Counted from the first letter of the stretch, positions 51,795 through 61,320 are shown. The stretch: DNA of 64,000 bases from Mucilaginibacter cryoferens (GCF_014205845.1 NZ_JACHCR010000028.1:36598-100597); one strand, 5' to 3'. The notes: generated from the letters alone by a model not told the origin. Made by a program: numbers and translations.

Positions 51795-51829
51795 GCTTTC
51801 TGCTTTAAGCTTTCAACTTTCAGCTTCTA
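51795..51829. repeat. Heptamer array just upstream of yigZ
   Basis: GCTTTCT, GCTTTAA, GCTTTCA, ACTTTCA, GCTTCTA repeat every 7 bp, ending 4 bp before the yigZ ATG. Confidence 0.75.
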
Positions 51830-51833
51830 ATTA

Positions 51834-52448
51834 ATGCTTTTTGACGATACCTATCAAACTATTCAAAAACCAACCGAAAGTATCTTTCGCGACCGGGGCA
51901 GTAAGTTCCTGGGGTTTACCTATCCTATTAATTCTGAAAATGACATTAAGGGTATAGTTGCCCAATTAAAAGCCGAACACCCCAAGGCCAATCACCACTG
52001 TTGGGCCATGCGCCTGGGTACTGATAGATCTGTTTACCGGGTAAATGATGATGGGGAGCCTTCCGGCACAGCGGGGCGGCCAATTTTAAATATCCTGTTA
52101 TCAAAAGATGTTACTAATATATTGGTAGTGGTGGTTCGGTATTTTGGTGGTACGCTATTGGGTGTGCCGGGTTTAATAAATGCTTATAAGGTGGCTACCG
52201 AAGAAGCTTTAAAGCTGGCGGTTATAGTTCCAAAAACGGTTAACGATATTTATACCATCAGTTTTGATTATTTGCAAATGAACGATGTAATGCGCATTGT
52301 TAAAGAAGATAATCTTAATATCCTGGAGCAGCAGTTTGATAATGATTGCAGTATCAAAATTTCCATCCGTAAAATGCAGGTAGAACAAACTTTGGGGAGG
52401 TTGTATAAAGTAAGCGGGGTAAAGGTTAAGTACAATTATAGTTTGTAA
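51834..52448 (+). CDS. YigZ/IMPACT family protein
   Basis: A 204-residue protein with the UPF0029/IMPACT N-terminal domain: RGSKFLGFTYPI, HHCWAMRLG, and the hallmark DDGEPSGTAGRPIL, followed by VVVVRYFGGTLLG. A C-terminal DUF1949-like ferredoxin fold follows. The bacterial members have no firmly established role; the eukaryotic relative IMPACT regulates translation via GCN2. Its start is preceded by a heptamer array instead of a recognisable ribosome site. Confidence 0.92.
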   Translation: MLFDDTYQTIQKPTESIFRDRGSKFLGFTYPINSENDIKGIVAQLKAEHPKANHHCWAMRLGTDRSVYRVNDDGEPSGTAGRPILNILLSKDVTNILVVVVRYFGGTLLGVPGLINAYKVATEEALKLAVIVPKTVNDIYTISFDYLQMNDVMRIVKEDNLNILEQQFDNDCSIKISIRKMQVEQTLGRLYKVSGVKVKYNYSL

Positions 52449-52551
52449 AAGACAAGGGCATTTGTTTGCCAGTTTTGTTGTATAGTTTAACCTCAACTTA
52501 ACACCTTTTTAATTCGCCGTCTTTGGGCATAAATTCCTATTTTAGTCCGAT

Positions 52552-53907
52552 ATGCAATCTTTTGAATTAGATAAAACCGACCTCCTCCGCATCAAGAATG
52601 CCCTTGAGGCCGATGATGCTGAATTAGAGTTGGTTCTGAAGGAATACCACGCCTCAGAGATTGCCATATTATTTGAACAGTTACCGCAGGAAGACAAAGA
52701 AAGGATCATTAACATCCTCCCAACTGACATTGCATCCGAAGTTTTGTCGGAAATGGACGAGGAGCATAGTCCTGGTGAGTTGCTGCTTAACCTGCATCCC
52801 GAAAAGAGAAGCGAGATAGTTGAAGAACTTGATTACGATGATGCGACCGACATTATATCGCAGCTTGATAAAGATGAGCAGCAAGAGATATTAGAGGATA
52901 TTGATGCCGATGATGCCAGTAGCATCCGCGCGCTTTTAAATTACGCCGAGGATACCGCCGGCGGCTTGATGAACTCTGAACTCATTAAGGTAAATATCAG
53001 GCTTGATAAAAAGGAAGCTTTAGACGAGATCATCCGCCAATCGGAGGAAATGGAGGAGTTTTATACCATTTATGTGGTAGACGATGCAGATACTTTACAG
53101 GGCATCCTATCTATAAAGGATGTAATTAAAGCCCATGCTGATGCCAAGGTTAAAGATCTGGTAAGGGTAGATCCGGTATACGTAAAGGCCGATCTTGACC
53201 AGGAAGAGGTAGCACGTTTAATATCACAATACAACTTAACAACCATTCCGGTGGTTGACGATAACATGAAACTGCTCGGCCGGGTTACGGTAGATGATAT
53301 CATCGATGTAATGGAGCAGGAAAATACCGAGGATATACTAAAGATCTCCGGTGTATCTGAAGATGAGGAACTGAGCGGTAACTGGAAAGATGCTGTAAAA
53401 AGCCGTTTGCCCTGGCTCATTATAAATTTGGCAACTGCATACCTGGCGGCATCGGTGATTCGCCATTTTGATGCTACCGTATCGCAGGTTCAGGGAATTG
53501 CCGCTTATATGACTATTATTGCAGGTATGGGGGGAAATGCAGCCACCCAGGCCCTTGCGGTAACAGTTAGGCGTATCTCTTTAAGTAACCTTACCGATAG
53601 CCAGGCCTACAACACCGTTTTAAAGGAGTTTTTAGTGGGTATGCTTAATGGAGCAGCCAATGGCCTGGTGGTTTTTTGCATCGCCCTGTTTTATGATGGC
53701 AACCCCATGCTGGGCCTGGTATTATTTTTAGCTATGACGGGAAATTTAATCATCGCGGGTATTACCGGCGCATCTATCCCGCTGGTATTAAAACGGATAG
53801 GGATAGACCCTGCCGTGGCATCATCCATCATTATCACCACTTTTACAGATTGCGCCGGGTTTTTACTGCCGCTGTATTTAGCTACCAAGCTTTTGTTGAA
53901 ACATTAA
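52552..53907 (+). CDS. mgtE: MgtE magnesium transporter
   Basis: A 451-residue magnesium channel. The acidic N-domain has repeated helical units (LPQEDKERIINILP, LDYDDATDIISQLD). A CBS pair follows (residues ~135-255, including TLQGILSIKDVI and KLLGRVTVDDIIDVM). Five C-terminal helices contain the Mg site region GMGGNAATQALAVTVRR. Together with corA it gives the window two magnesium transporters. No Mg riboswitch-like structure is recognised upstream. Confidence 0.96.
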   Translation: MQSFELDKTDLLRIKNALEADDAELELVLKEYHASEIAILFEQLPQEDKERIINILPTDIASEVLSEMDEEHSPGELLLNLHPEKRSEIVEELDYDDATDIISQLDKDEQQEILEDIDADDASSIRALLNYAEDTAGGLMNSELIKVNIRLDKKEALDEIIRQSEEMEEFYTIYVVDDADTLQGILSIKDVIKAHADAKVKDLVRVDPVYVKADLDQEEVARLISQYNLTTIPVVDDNMKLLGRVTVDDIIDVMEQENTEDILKISGVSEDEELSGNWKDAVKSRLPWLIINLATAYLAASVIRHFDATVSQVQGIAAYMTIIAGMGGNAATQALAVTVRRISLSNLTDSQAYNTVLKEFLVGMLNGAANGLVVFCIALFYDGNPMLGLVLFLAMTGNLIIAGITGASIPLVLKRIGIDPAVASSIIITTFTDCAGFLLPLYLATKLLLKH

Positions 53908-54035
53908 TTTGCACCAAAGACTTCACTAAATCTAAGTGTAAGGTTCTCGAAATTTGCTATTTAGGGTAGAGATTTAGCGTGCACTGGCGTTTTATCCGAT
54001 ATTATTATAAATTTGAACCATCAAAATTTGAGACT

Positions 54036-55037
54036 ATGACTGAAGTAAGATACGATTGGACAAAAGAACAAATAGCCGAAATATACCATACCCCACTGCT
54101 CGACTTGATTTACCGTGCAGCAACCGTACACCGCGAAAATAAGGATTACGCCGAAGTGCAGATTAGTTCGCTGATCTCGATAAAAACCGGTGGTTGCTCT
54201 GAGGATTGTGCTTATTGCCCACAGGCGGCACGTTACAACACAGGCGTAGATGTACACGCCATGATGCCCAAAGATGAAGTGATTGCTGCGGCCGAAAAAG
54301 CAAAAGCCGGTGGTGCTTCCAGATTATGTATGGGTGCCGCATGGCGCGAGGTACGTGATAACCGCGATTTTGATAAGGTGATTGACATGGTTAAGGCTGT
54401 AAATGGCCTTGATATGGAAGTTTGCTGTACACTGGGCATGCTTACCGAGAGCCAGGCTCAACGTTTGGCAGATGCAGGCCTGTATGCTTATAATCATAAT
54501 TTAGATACATCTGAAGAGGACTATAAGCGTATCATAACTACCCGTACCTACGATGATAGGCTGGATACCCTGAAAAACGTACGCAAAGCAAAGATAACCG
54601 TATGCAGCGGCGGTATTGTTGGTTTAGGTGAAACTGTTGAAGACAGGATCTCAATGCTAAAAACGTTATCTAACCTGCCTAAGCACCCCGAATCGGTGCC
54701 TATTAATGCCTTGGTGCCTATTGCAGGTACCCCATTGGCCGACCAGCCACGGGTGCCCATCTGGGATATGGTAAGGATGATAGCTACTGCGCGAATTATT
54801 ATGCCGCGTTCTGTTGTTCGTTTATCGGCAGGGCGTACAGAAATGAGCACTGTTGAGCAGGCTTTTTGCTTTATGGCAGGTGCCAGCTCCATTTTTGCCG
54901 GCGAAAAGCTGTTAACCACACCAAACCCATCCTTCGATACCGATATGGCCATGTTTGAACTGCTTGGGCTTACACCACGTAAAGCTTTCAAAAACGGACG
55001 CCCTAATGAAGTTAAAGAATTGGAAACAGCCGGGTAA
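54036..55037 (+). CDS. bioB: Biotin synthase
   Basis: A 333-residue radical SAM enzyme inserting sulfur into dethiobiotin. The start is ATG 54036 ([20 protein letters not shown]); the 19 upstream codons are not family-like. The cluster motif is C54-x3-C58-x2-C61 ([12 protein letters not shown]). [22 protein letters not shown] and the SAGRTEMS segment (2Fe-2S ligand Arg) are conserved. No other bio gene is adjacent. It is followed by a terminator. Confidence 0.97.
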   Translation: MTEVRYDWTKEQIAEIYHTPLLDLIYRAATVHRENKDYAEVQISSLISIKTGGCSEDCAYCPQAARYNTGVDVHAMMPKDEVIAAAEKAKAGGASRLCMGAAWREVRDNRDFDKVIDMVKAVNGLDMEVCCTLGMLTESQAQRLADAGLYAYNHNLDTSEEDYKRIITTRTYDDRLDTLKNVRKAKITVCSGGIVGLGETVEDRISMLKTLSNLPKHPESVPINALVPIAGTPLADQPRVPIWDMVRMIATARIIMPRSVVRLSAGRTEMSTVEQAFCFMAGASSIFAGEKLLTTPNPSFDTDMAMFELLGLTPRKAFKNGRPNEVKELETAG

Positions 55038-55063
55038 CTACCTGCTGTTAAAATGATATTTTA

Positions 55064-55087
55064 GAGGCGCATATTGCGCCTTTTTTG
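55064..55087 (+). terminator. Terminator after bioB
   Basis: AGGCGCA-TAT-TGCGCCT hairpin followed by TTTTTT. Confidence 0.85.
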
Positions 55088-55114
55088 TTTAAAAGAACAC
55101 TCAAGATGCTGTTG

Positions 55115-55242
55115 TTATTTTGATAGAGCGGGGGAGGGAAACCTTATACCATTGCAATTGTAACCTGCAAAGCATGCAGTTGCAACGTACAAGATTTCTC
55201 TTTCGCAGCCTCGTTGGTGTCCCTCCCGCTCTATCTAAATGA
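55115..55242. repeat. Palindromic element with GATAGAGCGGGAGGGA arms
   Basis: The left arm (GATAGAGCGGGGGAGGGA, 55122-55139) and the right arm (55219-55236) are inverted copies, and the similarity extends outward through GT(T/C)ATTT. An inner TGCAAAGCATGCA-like pair is present. It is unrelated in sequence to the AGCCCC family. Confidence 0.8.
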
Positions 55243-55313
55243 CATTTTTTTTATTTAAAAGGATGTGTCCATGCGGCAGATAATCTACATGGTACCGCAG
55301 ACATATTGATATA

Positions 55314-55775
55314 TTACTTTTGAAACTGGCTGTTAAGCAATTGTTCCCAATCTTTTGCCTGTTCTTCCAGCTGCTTTAGCTTCATTTCGTTATCCATAAA
55401 TTGCTGGTAAAAGTGAATACTGCACAGTTGCCTGTTAGCGCTATCGGCAATTTGCAAAATAATTGATTTTACCGCCGTACCATTCATGCTTTTTAGTACA
55501 TAACAACGGGTGGCAGCACTAAGATCGCTTACTACAATGGTATCATGTGTGCCAAAAAGTAGTTTTTTGCCGGCCTGGGCCCAGCCAATTATTTTATTGC
55601 CAATAAATTCTGATCGGCTTAAGCTAAGCTGATGTTCATTTGCAATGGCTTGCAGTTGCTGGTTTAAGCCAGCTATTCTTTTTTGTTTTGATCGGCGGGT
55701 GACGATTACAATCGGGATTATAAATACAGCTAATAAGGTGCCCGCAACAAGGGCATTTTCCGTTATATGGTTCAT
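55314..55775 (-). CDS. Hypothetical membrane-anchored protein
   Basis: A 153-residue protein with one N-terminal membrane helix (ALVAGTLLAVFIIPIVIV) followed by a basic RRSKQKR stop-transfer, so the rest probably faces the cytoplasm. The C-terminal part has a helix rich in K/E/Q (MKLKQLEEQAKDWEQLL), likely coiled. I do not recognise a family, although similar sequences occur in Bacteroidota (from memory). It is in the same direction as the next small gene. Confidence 0.7.
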   Translation of the reverse strand: MNHITENALVAGTLLAVFIIPIVIVTRRSKQKRIAGLNQQLQAIANEHQLSLSRSEFIGNKIIGWAQAGKKLLFGTHDTIVVSDLSAATRCYVLKSMNGTAVKSIILQIADSANRQLCSIHFYQQFMDNEMKLKQLEEQAKDWEQLLNSQFQK

Positions 55776-55853
55776 GCTTAAATGATTAAAATAATAATAA
55801 ATACGCGTTTCAAAACGCGAACAATAAAAAAAGGGAAGTTTAATCAGCTGGAT

Positions 55854-56198
55854 TTACCAGAAGCCATGAAATGGAAAGAGGATGAGCCGGTAGAACCGGG
55901 ATTGAGGTGCGTTTAACGGGCGGCCAATATAAATGGCTGATGCTGCAAAAGGCTGGGCCAAACTACCTGCATTAAAAAAGGCGGCTGTTTGTACCGTAAG
56001 TTGTAATGCCGGCAAATTAATTTCGGCACCTGTTTCGGCAATTAGCTGATGGTGATGAGGGTTTTGTTTAACGCTCGTTTCAGCGGCCTTATCAGTATGT
56101 TGTTTGTTGGCGGCGGCATGTACCTGTGTTATCCCACTTAATTGTAAAGCGAAAAACAAGGTAACAATCAAACACGATTTTACAAACCTGCACAACAT
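55854..56198 (-). CDS. Small secreted hypothetical protein
   Basis: A 114-residue exported protein. A signal peptide ends near VHAAA (residue 29). The mature part begins with a charged, His-containing stretch (NPHHHQL), so metal contact is possible. A C-terminal hydrophobic RFYRLILFPFHGFW follows. No known domain. A perfect -7 box lies 4 bp before the ATG, which supports it as a real gene with a leaderless mRNA. Confidence 0.65.
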   Translation of the reverse strand: MLCRFVKSCLIVTLFFALQLSGITQVHAAANKQHTDKAAETSVKQNPHHHQLIAETGAEINLPALQLTVQTAAFFNAGSLAQPFAASAIYIGRPLNAPQSRFYRLILFPFHGFW

Positions 56199-56202
56199 GT
56201 GA

Positions 56203-56210
56203 CAAATATA
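56203..56210 (-). promoter_or_regulatory. -7 box immediately before the small secreted gene
   Basis: The minus strand reads TATATTTG, a perfect consensus, with only 4 bp to ATG 56198. Confidence 0.55.
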
Positions 56211-56343
56211 GTGTTTTTTATATTTAAGGAATAATGAGCAGGGGCGGGCATCAGCAATAACAATGTCATTAATACCAAACAGTTTCTCTTCTGTTAATGA
56301 AAATCGGCCTTTATCAAATCAAAATATTGTATAAGTTTATCCA

Positions 56344-57405
56344 ATGAAATTTAGCGAGGCGATCATCAACAATAAAGATCACAACATTAACTGGATAAAT
56401 AATTTACGGCTGATAAGCATGCTTGCCGTGGTTGTGTTACATACTGCTTCGCCGCTGCTTTTTGCTATTAAAGGTACCCCGTTGCCGGTTTGGCTCACGG
56501 GTGATATTTACAATGCCCTGGTACGTTTTGCTGTGCCTGTGTTTGTTATGATAACCGGCGCCCTGCTATTGCACAGGGAGTATAAATTAAGCGATTTTTT
56601 GAAGAAACGCGTTGGCCGGCTGATACCGCCTTTTATTTTCTGGAGCCTGGTTTACATAGCTTATCGCTTTTATAATGAAGAGTTTACTTTTACCGGTAAC
56701 ATCTGGACCGATGTAAAGTTTGTATTGCATCAACTGCAAACAGGAGCCTATTATCATTTATGGTATGTATACCTGTTAATAGGGCTTTACCTGTTTATTC
56801 CTATATTGGCCAAATTTGTACAGCATGCAACCGAGCAAGAACTATTGTACTTTTTAGCTATCTGGTTTTTGGCCATGTTATTAGCCACACCGTACCTGAG
56901 CATATTTAATACGGCGGTTGATCTGCATAATTTTACGGGTTATATTGGTTACCTGGTATTGGGACATTATTTGGCTTATAAGCAGTTTAATTTTAAAGCG
57001 TTACCGGTAATAGCGGCGGTGGTTTTTATAGGCATGGTGGCATTGGTAGCATGGGGTACGTATTACCTGGTGCTAACAGATCATGAATTAAAAACTTTCT
57101 ATTATGAGCCTGTTGGTCCGTTTGTGGTGGTACTCTCGGCAAGCGCGTTTCTCTTGGCAAAGTACACTCAGGTGGCATTTAATCCTACCGTTAAACGTAT
57201 TTGCGACAATGCCGGGAAATATACCCTCGGCATCTACCTCAGCCATGCTTTGGTGCTAAATATTTTCGACCTTAATGATATTAACTACACGTTGTTTAAT
57301 CCGGTATTAAGTATTCCGCTCATCGCAATTTGCTGCTTTTTATTATCGTGGCTGCTGGTTTATGGGATGAGTAAAATACCGGGAGTAAAGTACCTGGTAG
57401 GATAG
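56344..57405 (+). CDS. Acyltransferase 3 family membrane protein
   Basis: A 353-residue protein with ten hydrophobic helices of the Acyl_transf_3 family. The N-terminal INWINNLRLISMLAVVVLHTASPL carries the conserved His of the first helix. FVMITGALLLHREY and GIYLSHALVLNI are also typical. Members O-acetylate exported polysaccharides or other surface glycans. No glycan cluster surrounds it, so the substrate is unknown. Confidence 0.9.
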   Translation: MKFSEAIINNKDHNINWINNLRLISMLAVVVLHTASPLLFAIKGTPLPVWLTGDIYNALVRFAVPVFVMITGALLLHREYKLSDFLKKRVGRLIPPFIFWSLVYIAYRFYNEEFTFTGNIWTDVKFVLHQLQTGAYYHLWYVYLLIGLYLFIPILAKFVQHATEQELLYFLAIWFLAMLLATPYLSIFNTAVDLHNFTGYIGYLVLGHYLAYKQFNFKALPVIAAVVFIGMVALVAWGTYYLVLTDHELKTFYYEPVGPFVVVLSASAFLLAKYTQVAFNPTVKRICDNAGKYTLGIYLSHALVLNIFDLNDINYTLFNPVLSIPLIAICCFLLSWLLVYGMSKIPGVKYLVG

Positions 57406-57430
57406 GGTGCCCAACTATTTATTGTGGGGA

Positions 57431-57482
57431 AAAAATGGCAATACAGGTACAACGCAGTTTAAGCATCGCACCTGTATTGCTA
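57431..57482 (-). terminator. Terminator of the TonB-receptor/DUF4249 unit
   Basis: GCAATACAGGT / ACCTGTATTGC (57438-57448, 57470-57480). On the minus strand it is followed by CATTTTTT, 11 bp after the DUF4249 stop. Confidence 0.75.
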
Positions 57483-57492
57483 TTGAATAGGG

Positions 57493-58302
57493 TTACTGAG
57501 TGGTAACCCTTAAACTCAAAGTGTCTGTTTGCATAGCTGTAAAAATGCCCAGGCCATTGGTAACATTGGTCGGCTCGTTCACCAGGGTTTGCGAGTTGCG
57601 GGATATATTGGTTGTAAGAATATCAATGTACTCTTTGTTCACCCGCATCAAAATAACTTTGTAGTGCCCATAATAGTTAAAAGATGATTGTAGCAGGTTA
57701 TAATAAGATGCCTGATCTGTATTGATCTGGAAACTGGGTTTGTTCTCGCTGCGGATGTAGGAGATATAGTACGGATCGTTATCGAGGTTTTTAAAAACCA
57801 GCAGGTGGTATAACGAATCGGGATTGGTCCATTTTATGGTACCTCTTACCACATCTGCATATAGAGGATTAACAGAGCTGGGCACATGAAAAACGCTATC
57901 CGATAAAGTGAAATTAGCAGGCTTGCCGGGCATAATGGTGGTAGCACTAATTGTCACATTGTCATAATTAAACTGCATGGTATAAGTTTTACCATTGGTA
58001 ATAAACGATTGATCGGCGTAAGTATAGATTCCGCTGGCCGATTCGGCAAGTTTAATAGATTTACTTCCATCAGATATGCTGATGCTGAGGCCGGTAAGCG
58101 GAGGGCCGTAAGTTGCCGTATCGGTAAGTAGTTTCTGTTGATATACCTTTACGCTCAAAGGCTGGCCTGGAATAAGGTATGCCTCAACCACCGGTTTATT
58201 GGTAGCCAAAATATCCGAATTGTTTTTTTTGCAGGCCGATAACAGGAACAATCCTGTTACCAAACCGAGTACTATATAGCGGGTGTATGTTTTTATTTCC
58301 AT
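57493..58302 (-). CDS. DUF4249 lipoprotein
   Basis: A 269-residue predicted lipoprotein. A signal peptide ends in LLSACKKN with the lipidated Cys at residue 24. The body is beta-rich with KPVVEAYLIPGQPLSVKVYQQK, the usual DUF4249 start. DUF4249 proteins regularly follow TonB-dependent receptors in Bacteroidota and probably sit on the outer membrane as partners. The gene overlaps the receptor by 10 bp, so translation is probably coupled. Confidence 0.88.
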   Translation of the reverse strand: MEIKTYTRYIVLGLVTGLFLLSACKKNNSDILATNKPVVEAYLIPGQPLSVKVYQQKLLTDTATYGPPLTGLSISISDGSKSIKLAESASGIYTYADQSFITNGKTYTMQFNYDNVTISATTIMPGKPANFTLSDSVFHVPSSVNPLYADVVRGTIKWTNPDSLYHLLVFKNLDNDPYYISYIRSENKPSFQINTDQASYYNLLQSSFNYYGHYKVILMRVNKEYIDILTTNISRNSQTLVNEPTNVTNGLGIFTAMQTDTLSLRVTTQ

Positions 58303-61103
58303 CTTAAACTTAAAGTTAGGTTGGGGGTAAAGCCCAGGTAATTAACGTTGGTGGTTATCACCTGGTTATTTTGCATCTGGTATTCGCGATACCAGATATT
58401 GGTATGGTTGTAAACGTTAAAGAACGATAAACCGATAGAGCCTACTTTATGTCCGTCGATCTTTAACAGATCGTACGATACCGACATGTCCAGGCGATGA
58501 TAAGCCGGCAAACGTTCGCCATTTTTATCGCTGATGTTAAGGTAAGTGGTACTGTTACCATCGGCAGTTTTAATGGTGTAGGTTGATAGGGGAGCGGTAT
58601 ACGGCCTGCCGGTACTAAACAGAAAGGTTGCCGCAAAGTTCCACCTATCGTAATGGTACATGTTGATGGATTTAAATTCATGTCTTACATCCTGGTTGGC
58701 CGGGTAATAATCGGAACCAAATACGCTAAACTTGTTTTCGGCTTTGGCCAGGGTGTAGCTTACCCAGCCGGTATAATTACCCAGCTTTTTTTGCAATAAC
58801 AACTCCACACCTTCATCGCGCCCGGTGCCTTCATAAAAATCCTGGGTTACGGTGGTGGTTTGCGGCGTGGCCTGCCTGAAGAAACCGCCTCCGCCTGTTT
58901 GTGTTTGGCGTACAGTGTATTGAGTAAGGCCGCTTAGGGTTTTATAATAACCTTCTACGCTAAACAATAATTCGTCGGTTTCGTAACTCACACCGCCAAT
59001 GTAATGCCTGGCCATACCTACGGGTATATTGGTATTGTTGGATAGCACCCAAAAGTTACGGTCGCCGGCCAAAATATCCTCGCGGATCACCTGGTTTTCA
59101 AACTGGTAAAACTGGCCGGTAGCTCCTTTTACTGTAAGCCTGTCGGTAATGTTATAACTGGCCGATAATCGTGGTTCAAAATATGGTTTTCCGGTCGGCC
59201 CGTAGTAGCTTGCACGTAATCCCGGCTGGATATGGAAGTTGTTGTTCGGATCGATAGAAAGCTCGGCGTAAACGCCTTCAAGCATCGCGTTATTGTGTTG
59301 GTTGATAAGCTTTGTTGTATCGTTTTGGGTGTATTCGTAGTCTATCTTTTTATAGTTCACAAAACCACCAAACAGCAATTTATAAGTGTTGCTTATCTGT
59401 AATTCCCACTCAGATTTATAACCAACATCTTTAAGGTTGTTATCCTCAATAGTATTGTTGCTAAAGGTGTGGGCTATACCATTACTATCAAGTAACGAAC
59501 CGCCCGAACTGCCCCGGTTACGATCATTAAAATAAGAGGAGTAAGTGATATAGTTATTAGAGTACAGTTTTTTGCTCCACTGCCTAAACCATTTGATACT
59601 GCTGCCCAGGTTACCGTATTTTGTATAGTCGGTAATGCCAATGCCACTACCCGAACCCGACAGGCCCGGAGGCAAGCCCAGATCGCGACTATTATCCGTT
59701 TTATCGGTACCGGAGTAATAACTTACCGAAACTTTATCTTTTTGACTAATGGTATAGGTATACTTAACGTTGGCATCGTAAAAATACGAGCTTGGTGTTA
59801 TTTGATTAGCAAAACCACCACCACCACGGCCACCAAAACCTCCGCCACCACCGCCGCCCTGGGAAGTTGTAGTTTGGTTAAACTGGTTGAATATTTTGTT
59901 ATAAAAAGGCCCCTGGTACGATCGCCTAATGGCCAGCAACAAGGTTGATTTATCAGATAGTGGTGTTTCCAGGAAACCACTGGCGCTCAGTAAGCTCAGG
60001 TCTACGCCCATAGTGGTTTCATTCTTATTACCTTCCTTACCGTTTATTTCGGTTACGCTGGATAGCCTGCCCCCGTATTTGGAAGTAAAGCCGCCTTTAT
60101 ACAGCTGTACATCCTTAACGGCGCTGGCATTAAAGGCGCTGAAGAAGCCGTAGAGGTGATCTACCTGGTAAATAGTAAAGCCATCCAACAGCACAAGGTT
60201 TTGATCCGGGGTACCGCCACGTACATAGGCTCCTGACGATGATTCATTGGTGCCGCTTACGCCAGGCATCAACTGAAAGGCCCGCAGGATATCCTTATCG
60301 CCCATGGTTGGCAGCTTATCTAAATTAGCCGGCGAAAGCTGGAGCACGCCCACTTGCCTGCTATCGGTATTCATAACTCCGCTTTTTTTGCCGGTGATGT
60401 TAACTTCATTTAGCGTATTTAGGGATGAGTACAAGCCGCATACCAGCGTATTGTTGATCTTATCGGGACTGAGCCTGAAAAAGTCTTGCTGATAGCCGGC
60501 ATAGGATACCTCCACAATACAGGTATCAGATGGCACCCGCAGAAAGGTGAAATAACCATCGGCATTGGTCATGGCATTCATATCGGTATTACGGATCTTT
60601 ACCGTAGCTGAGGGGAGCGACTCGCCCGTGAGTTGGTCAATTACCCGCCCGTTAATGCTAAACATAAAGTGTTTGGGTACCAGTTTAGGTTCCAATTCTT
60701 CATTGTCGCTTTTTTTGCGTTTAATTTTCGCGTTGGACGCTTGCAGGGCCAACTGATTAAGTTTTTTAAGCCGGGCCAAATCATCTGTGTTTTTGAGGAT
60801 GAAGATAGTGCCGCTGGATTCGATCCAGTATTTAAGATCGTTATCATCGCATACTTTGGTAATTACCGCTTTAAGCGGTTCTTCAAAAAAGTGCTCAACC
60901 ACGTCCATGCTACCCAGTTGATCCTTATCATACACAATACGAATCTGGTAGGTACTTGCCAGCGTATCGAGCATCTGGTTTAGCGTACACGAAAAAAAGT
61001 GGTTAACAACAATGTCTTTTAGCTTTTGCCGCGTTTGCTGGGCCTGGGTGGCCTGGTGGCCTAAAGCTATAACAGTAAATAACAATAAGGAAAATCTCTT
61101 CAT
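58293..61103 (-). CDS. TonB-dependent outer-membrane receptor with STN domain
   Basis: A 936-residue receptor from ATG 61103 (KRFSLLLFTVIALGHQATQAQQ, signal peptide). The domains in order are a secretin/STN domain (~30-105), a CarboxypepD_reg beta-sandwich (~148-230), a TonB plug (~250-360, with RAFQLMPGVSG and GGTPDQNLVLLDGFTIY) and a C-terminal beta-barrel ending in LTLSLRWK. A barrel segment holds an unusual glycine run (SQGGGGGGGFGGRGGGGFA). STN domains usually signal to FecR anti-sigma factors, but none is in the window. It lies downstream of a LytS/LytTR system. Ligand unknown. Confidence 0.93.
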   Translation of the reverse strand: MKRFSLLLFTVIALGHQATQAQQTRQKLKDIVVNHFFSCTLNQMLDTLASTYQIRIVYDKDQLGSMDVVEHFFEEPLKAVITKVCDDNDLKYWIESSGTIFILKNTDDLARLKKLNQLALQASNAKIKRKKSDNEELEPKLVPKHFMFSINGRVIDQLTGESLPSATVKIRNTDMNAMTNADGYFTFLRVPSDTCIVEVSYAGYQQDFFRLSPDKINNTLVCGLYSSLNTLNEVNITGKKSGVMNTDSRQVGVLQLSPANLDKLPTMGDKDILRAFQLMPGVSGTNESSSGAYVRGGTPDQNLVLLDGFTIYQVDHLYGFFSAFNASAVKDVQLYKGGFTSKYGGRLSSVTEINGKEGNKNETTMGVDLSLLSASGFLETPLSDKSTLLLAIRRSYQGPFYNKIFNQFNQTTTSQGGGGGGGFGGRGGGGFANQITPSSYFYDANVKYTYTISQKDKVSVSYYSGTDKTDNSRDLGLPPGLSGSGSGIGITDYTKYGNLGSSIKWFRQWSKKLYSNNYITYSSYFNDRNRGSSGGSLLDSNGIAHTFSNNTIEDNNLKDVGYKSEWELQISNTYKLLFGGFVNYKKIDYEYTQNDTTKLINQHNNAMLEGVYAELSIDPNNNFHIQPGLRASYYGPTGKPYFEPRLSASYNITDRLTVKGATGQFYQFENQVIREDILAGDRNFWVLSNNTNIPVGMARHYIGGVSYETDELLFSVEGYYKTLSGLTQYTVRQTQTGGGGFFRQATPQTTTVTQDFYEGTGRDEGVELLLQKKLGNYTGWVSYTLAKAENKFSVFGSDYYPANQDVRHEFKSINMYHYDRWNFAATFLFSTGRPYTAPLSTYTIKTADGNSTTYLNISDKNGERLPAYHRLDMSVSYDLLKIDGHKVGSIGLSFFNVYNHTNIWYREYQMQNNQVITTNVNYLGFTPNLTLSLRWK

Positions 61104-61205
61104 TCGGGGTACATTTTCTTTCTGCCGAAGTTGCACCCTATTTTCATCCACTTAAAATAAATGCGACGTTAGCGGGGCTTGTGTAGATAAAGAGGTGTAT
61201 TGTGT

Positions 61206-61254
61206 AGTTTTTAGTTGGTGGTTTACGGATGATAGTTTATAGTATAAACTATTT
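61206..61254. repeat. Degenerate heptamer array with small palindrome
   Basis: AGTTTTT, AGTTGGT, GGTTTAC, GGATGAT, AGTTTAT, AGTATAA, ACTATTT follow in 7-bp steps. TAGTTTATAGTATAAACTA is also a palindrome. It lies in the gap between the response regulator and the TonB receptor. Confidence 0.55.
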
Positions 61255-61320
61255 CCGATTCAGATAACTACCAGCTGATAAACCATTCTCCTAATCAACC
61301 CAATCAACCGCTCTCTAAAA

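Noticed and set aside
52449..52551. Magnesium riboswitch before mgtE
   Set aside because: No M-box-like conserved blocks or terminator hairpin are seen in the 103-bp gap.
59800..59900. Frameshift or assembly error at the glycine run in the TonB receptor
   Set aside because: The frame stays open on both sides and barrel sequence continues normally; it is a low-complexity loop.
58463..60983. Several open frames inside the TonB receptor gene
   Set aside because: They are shadows of the receptor frame, with no domain content and no promoter.
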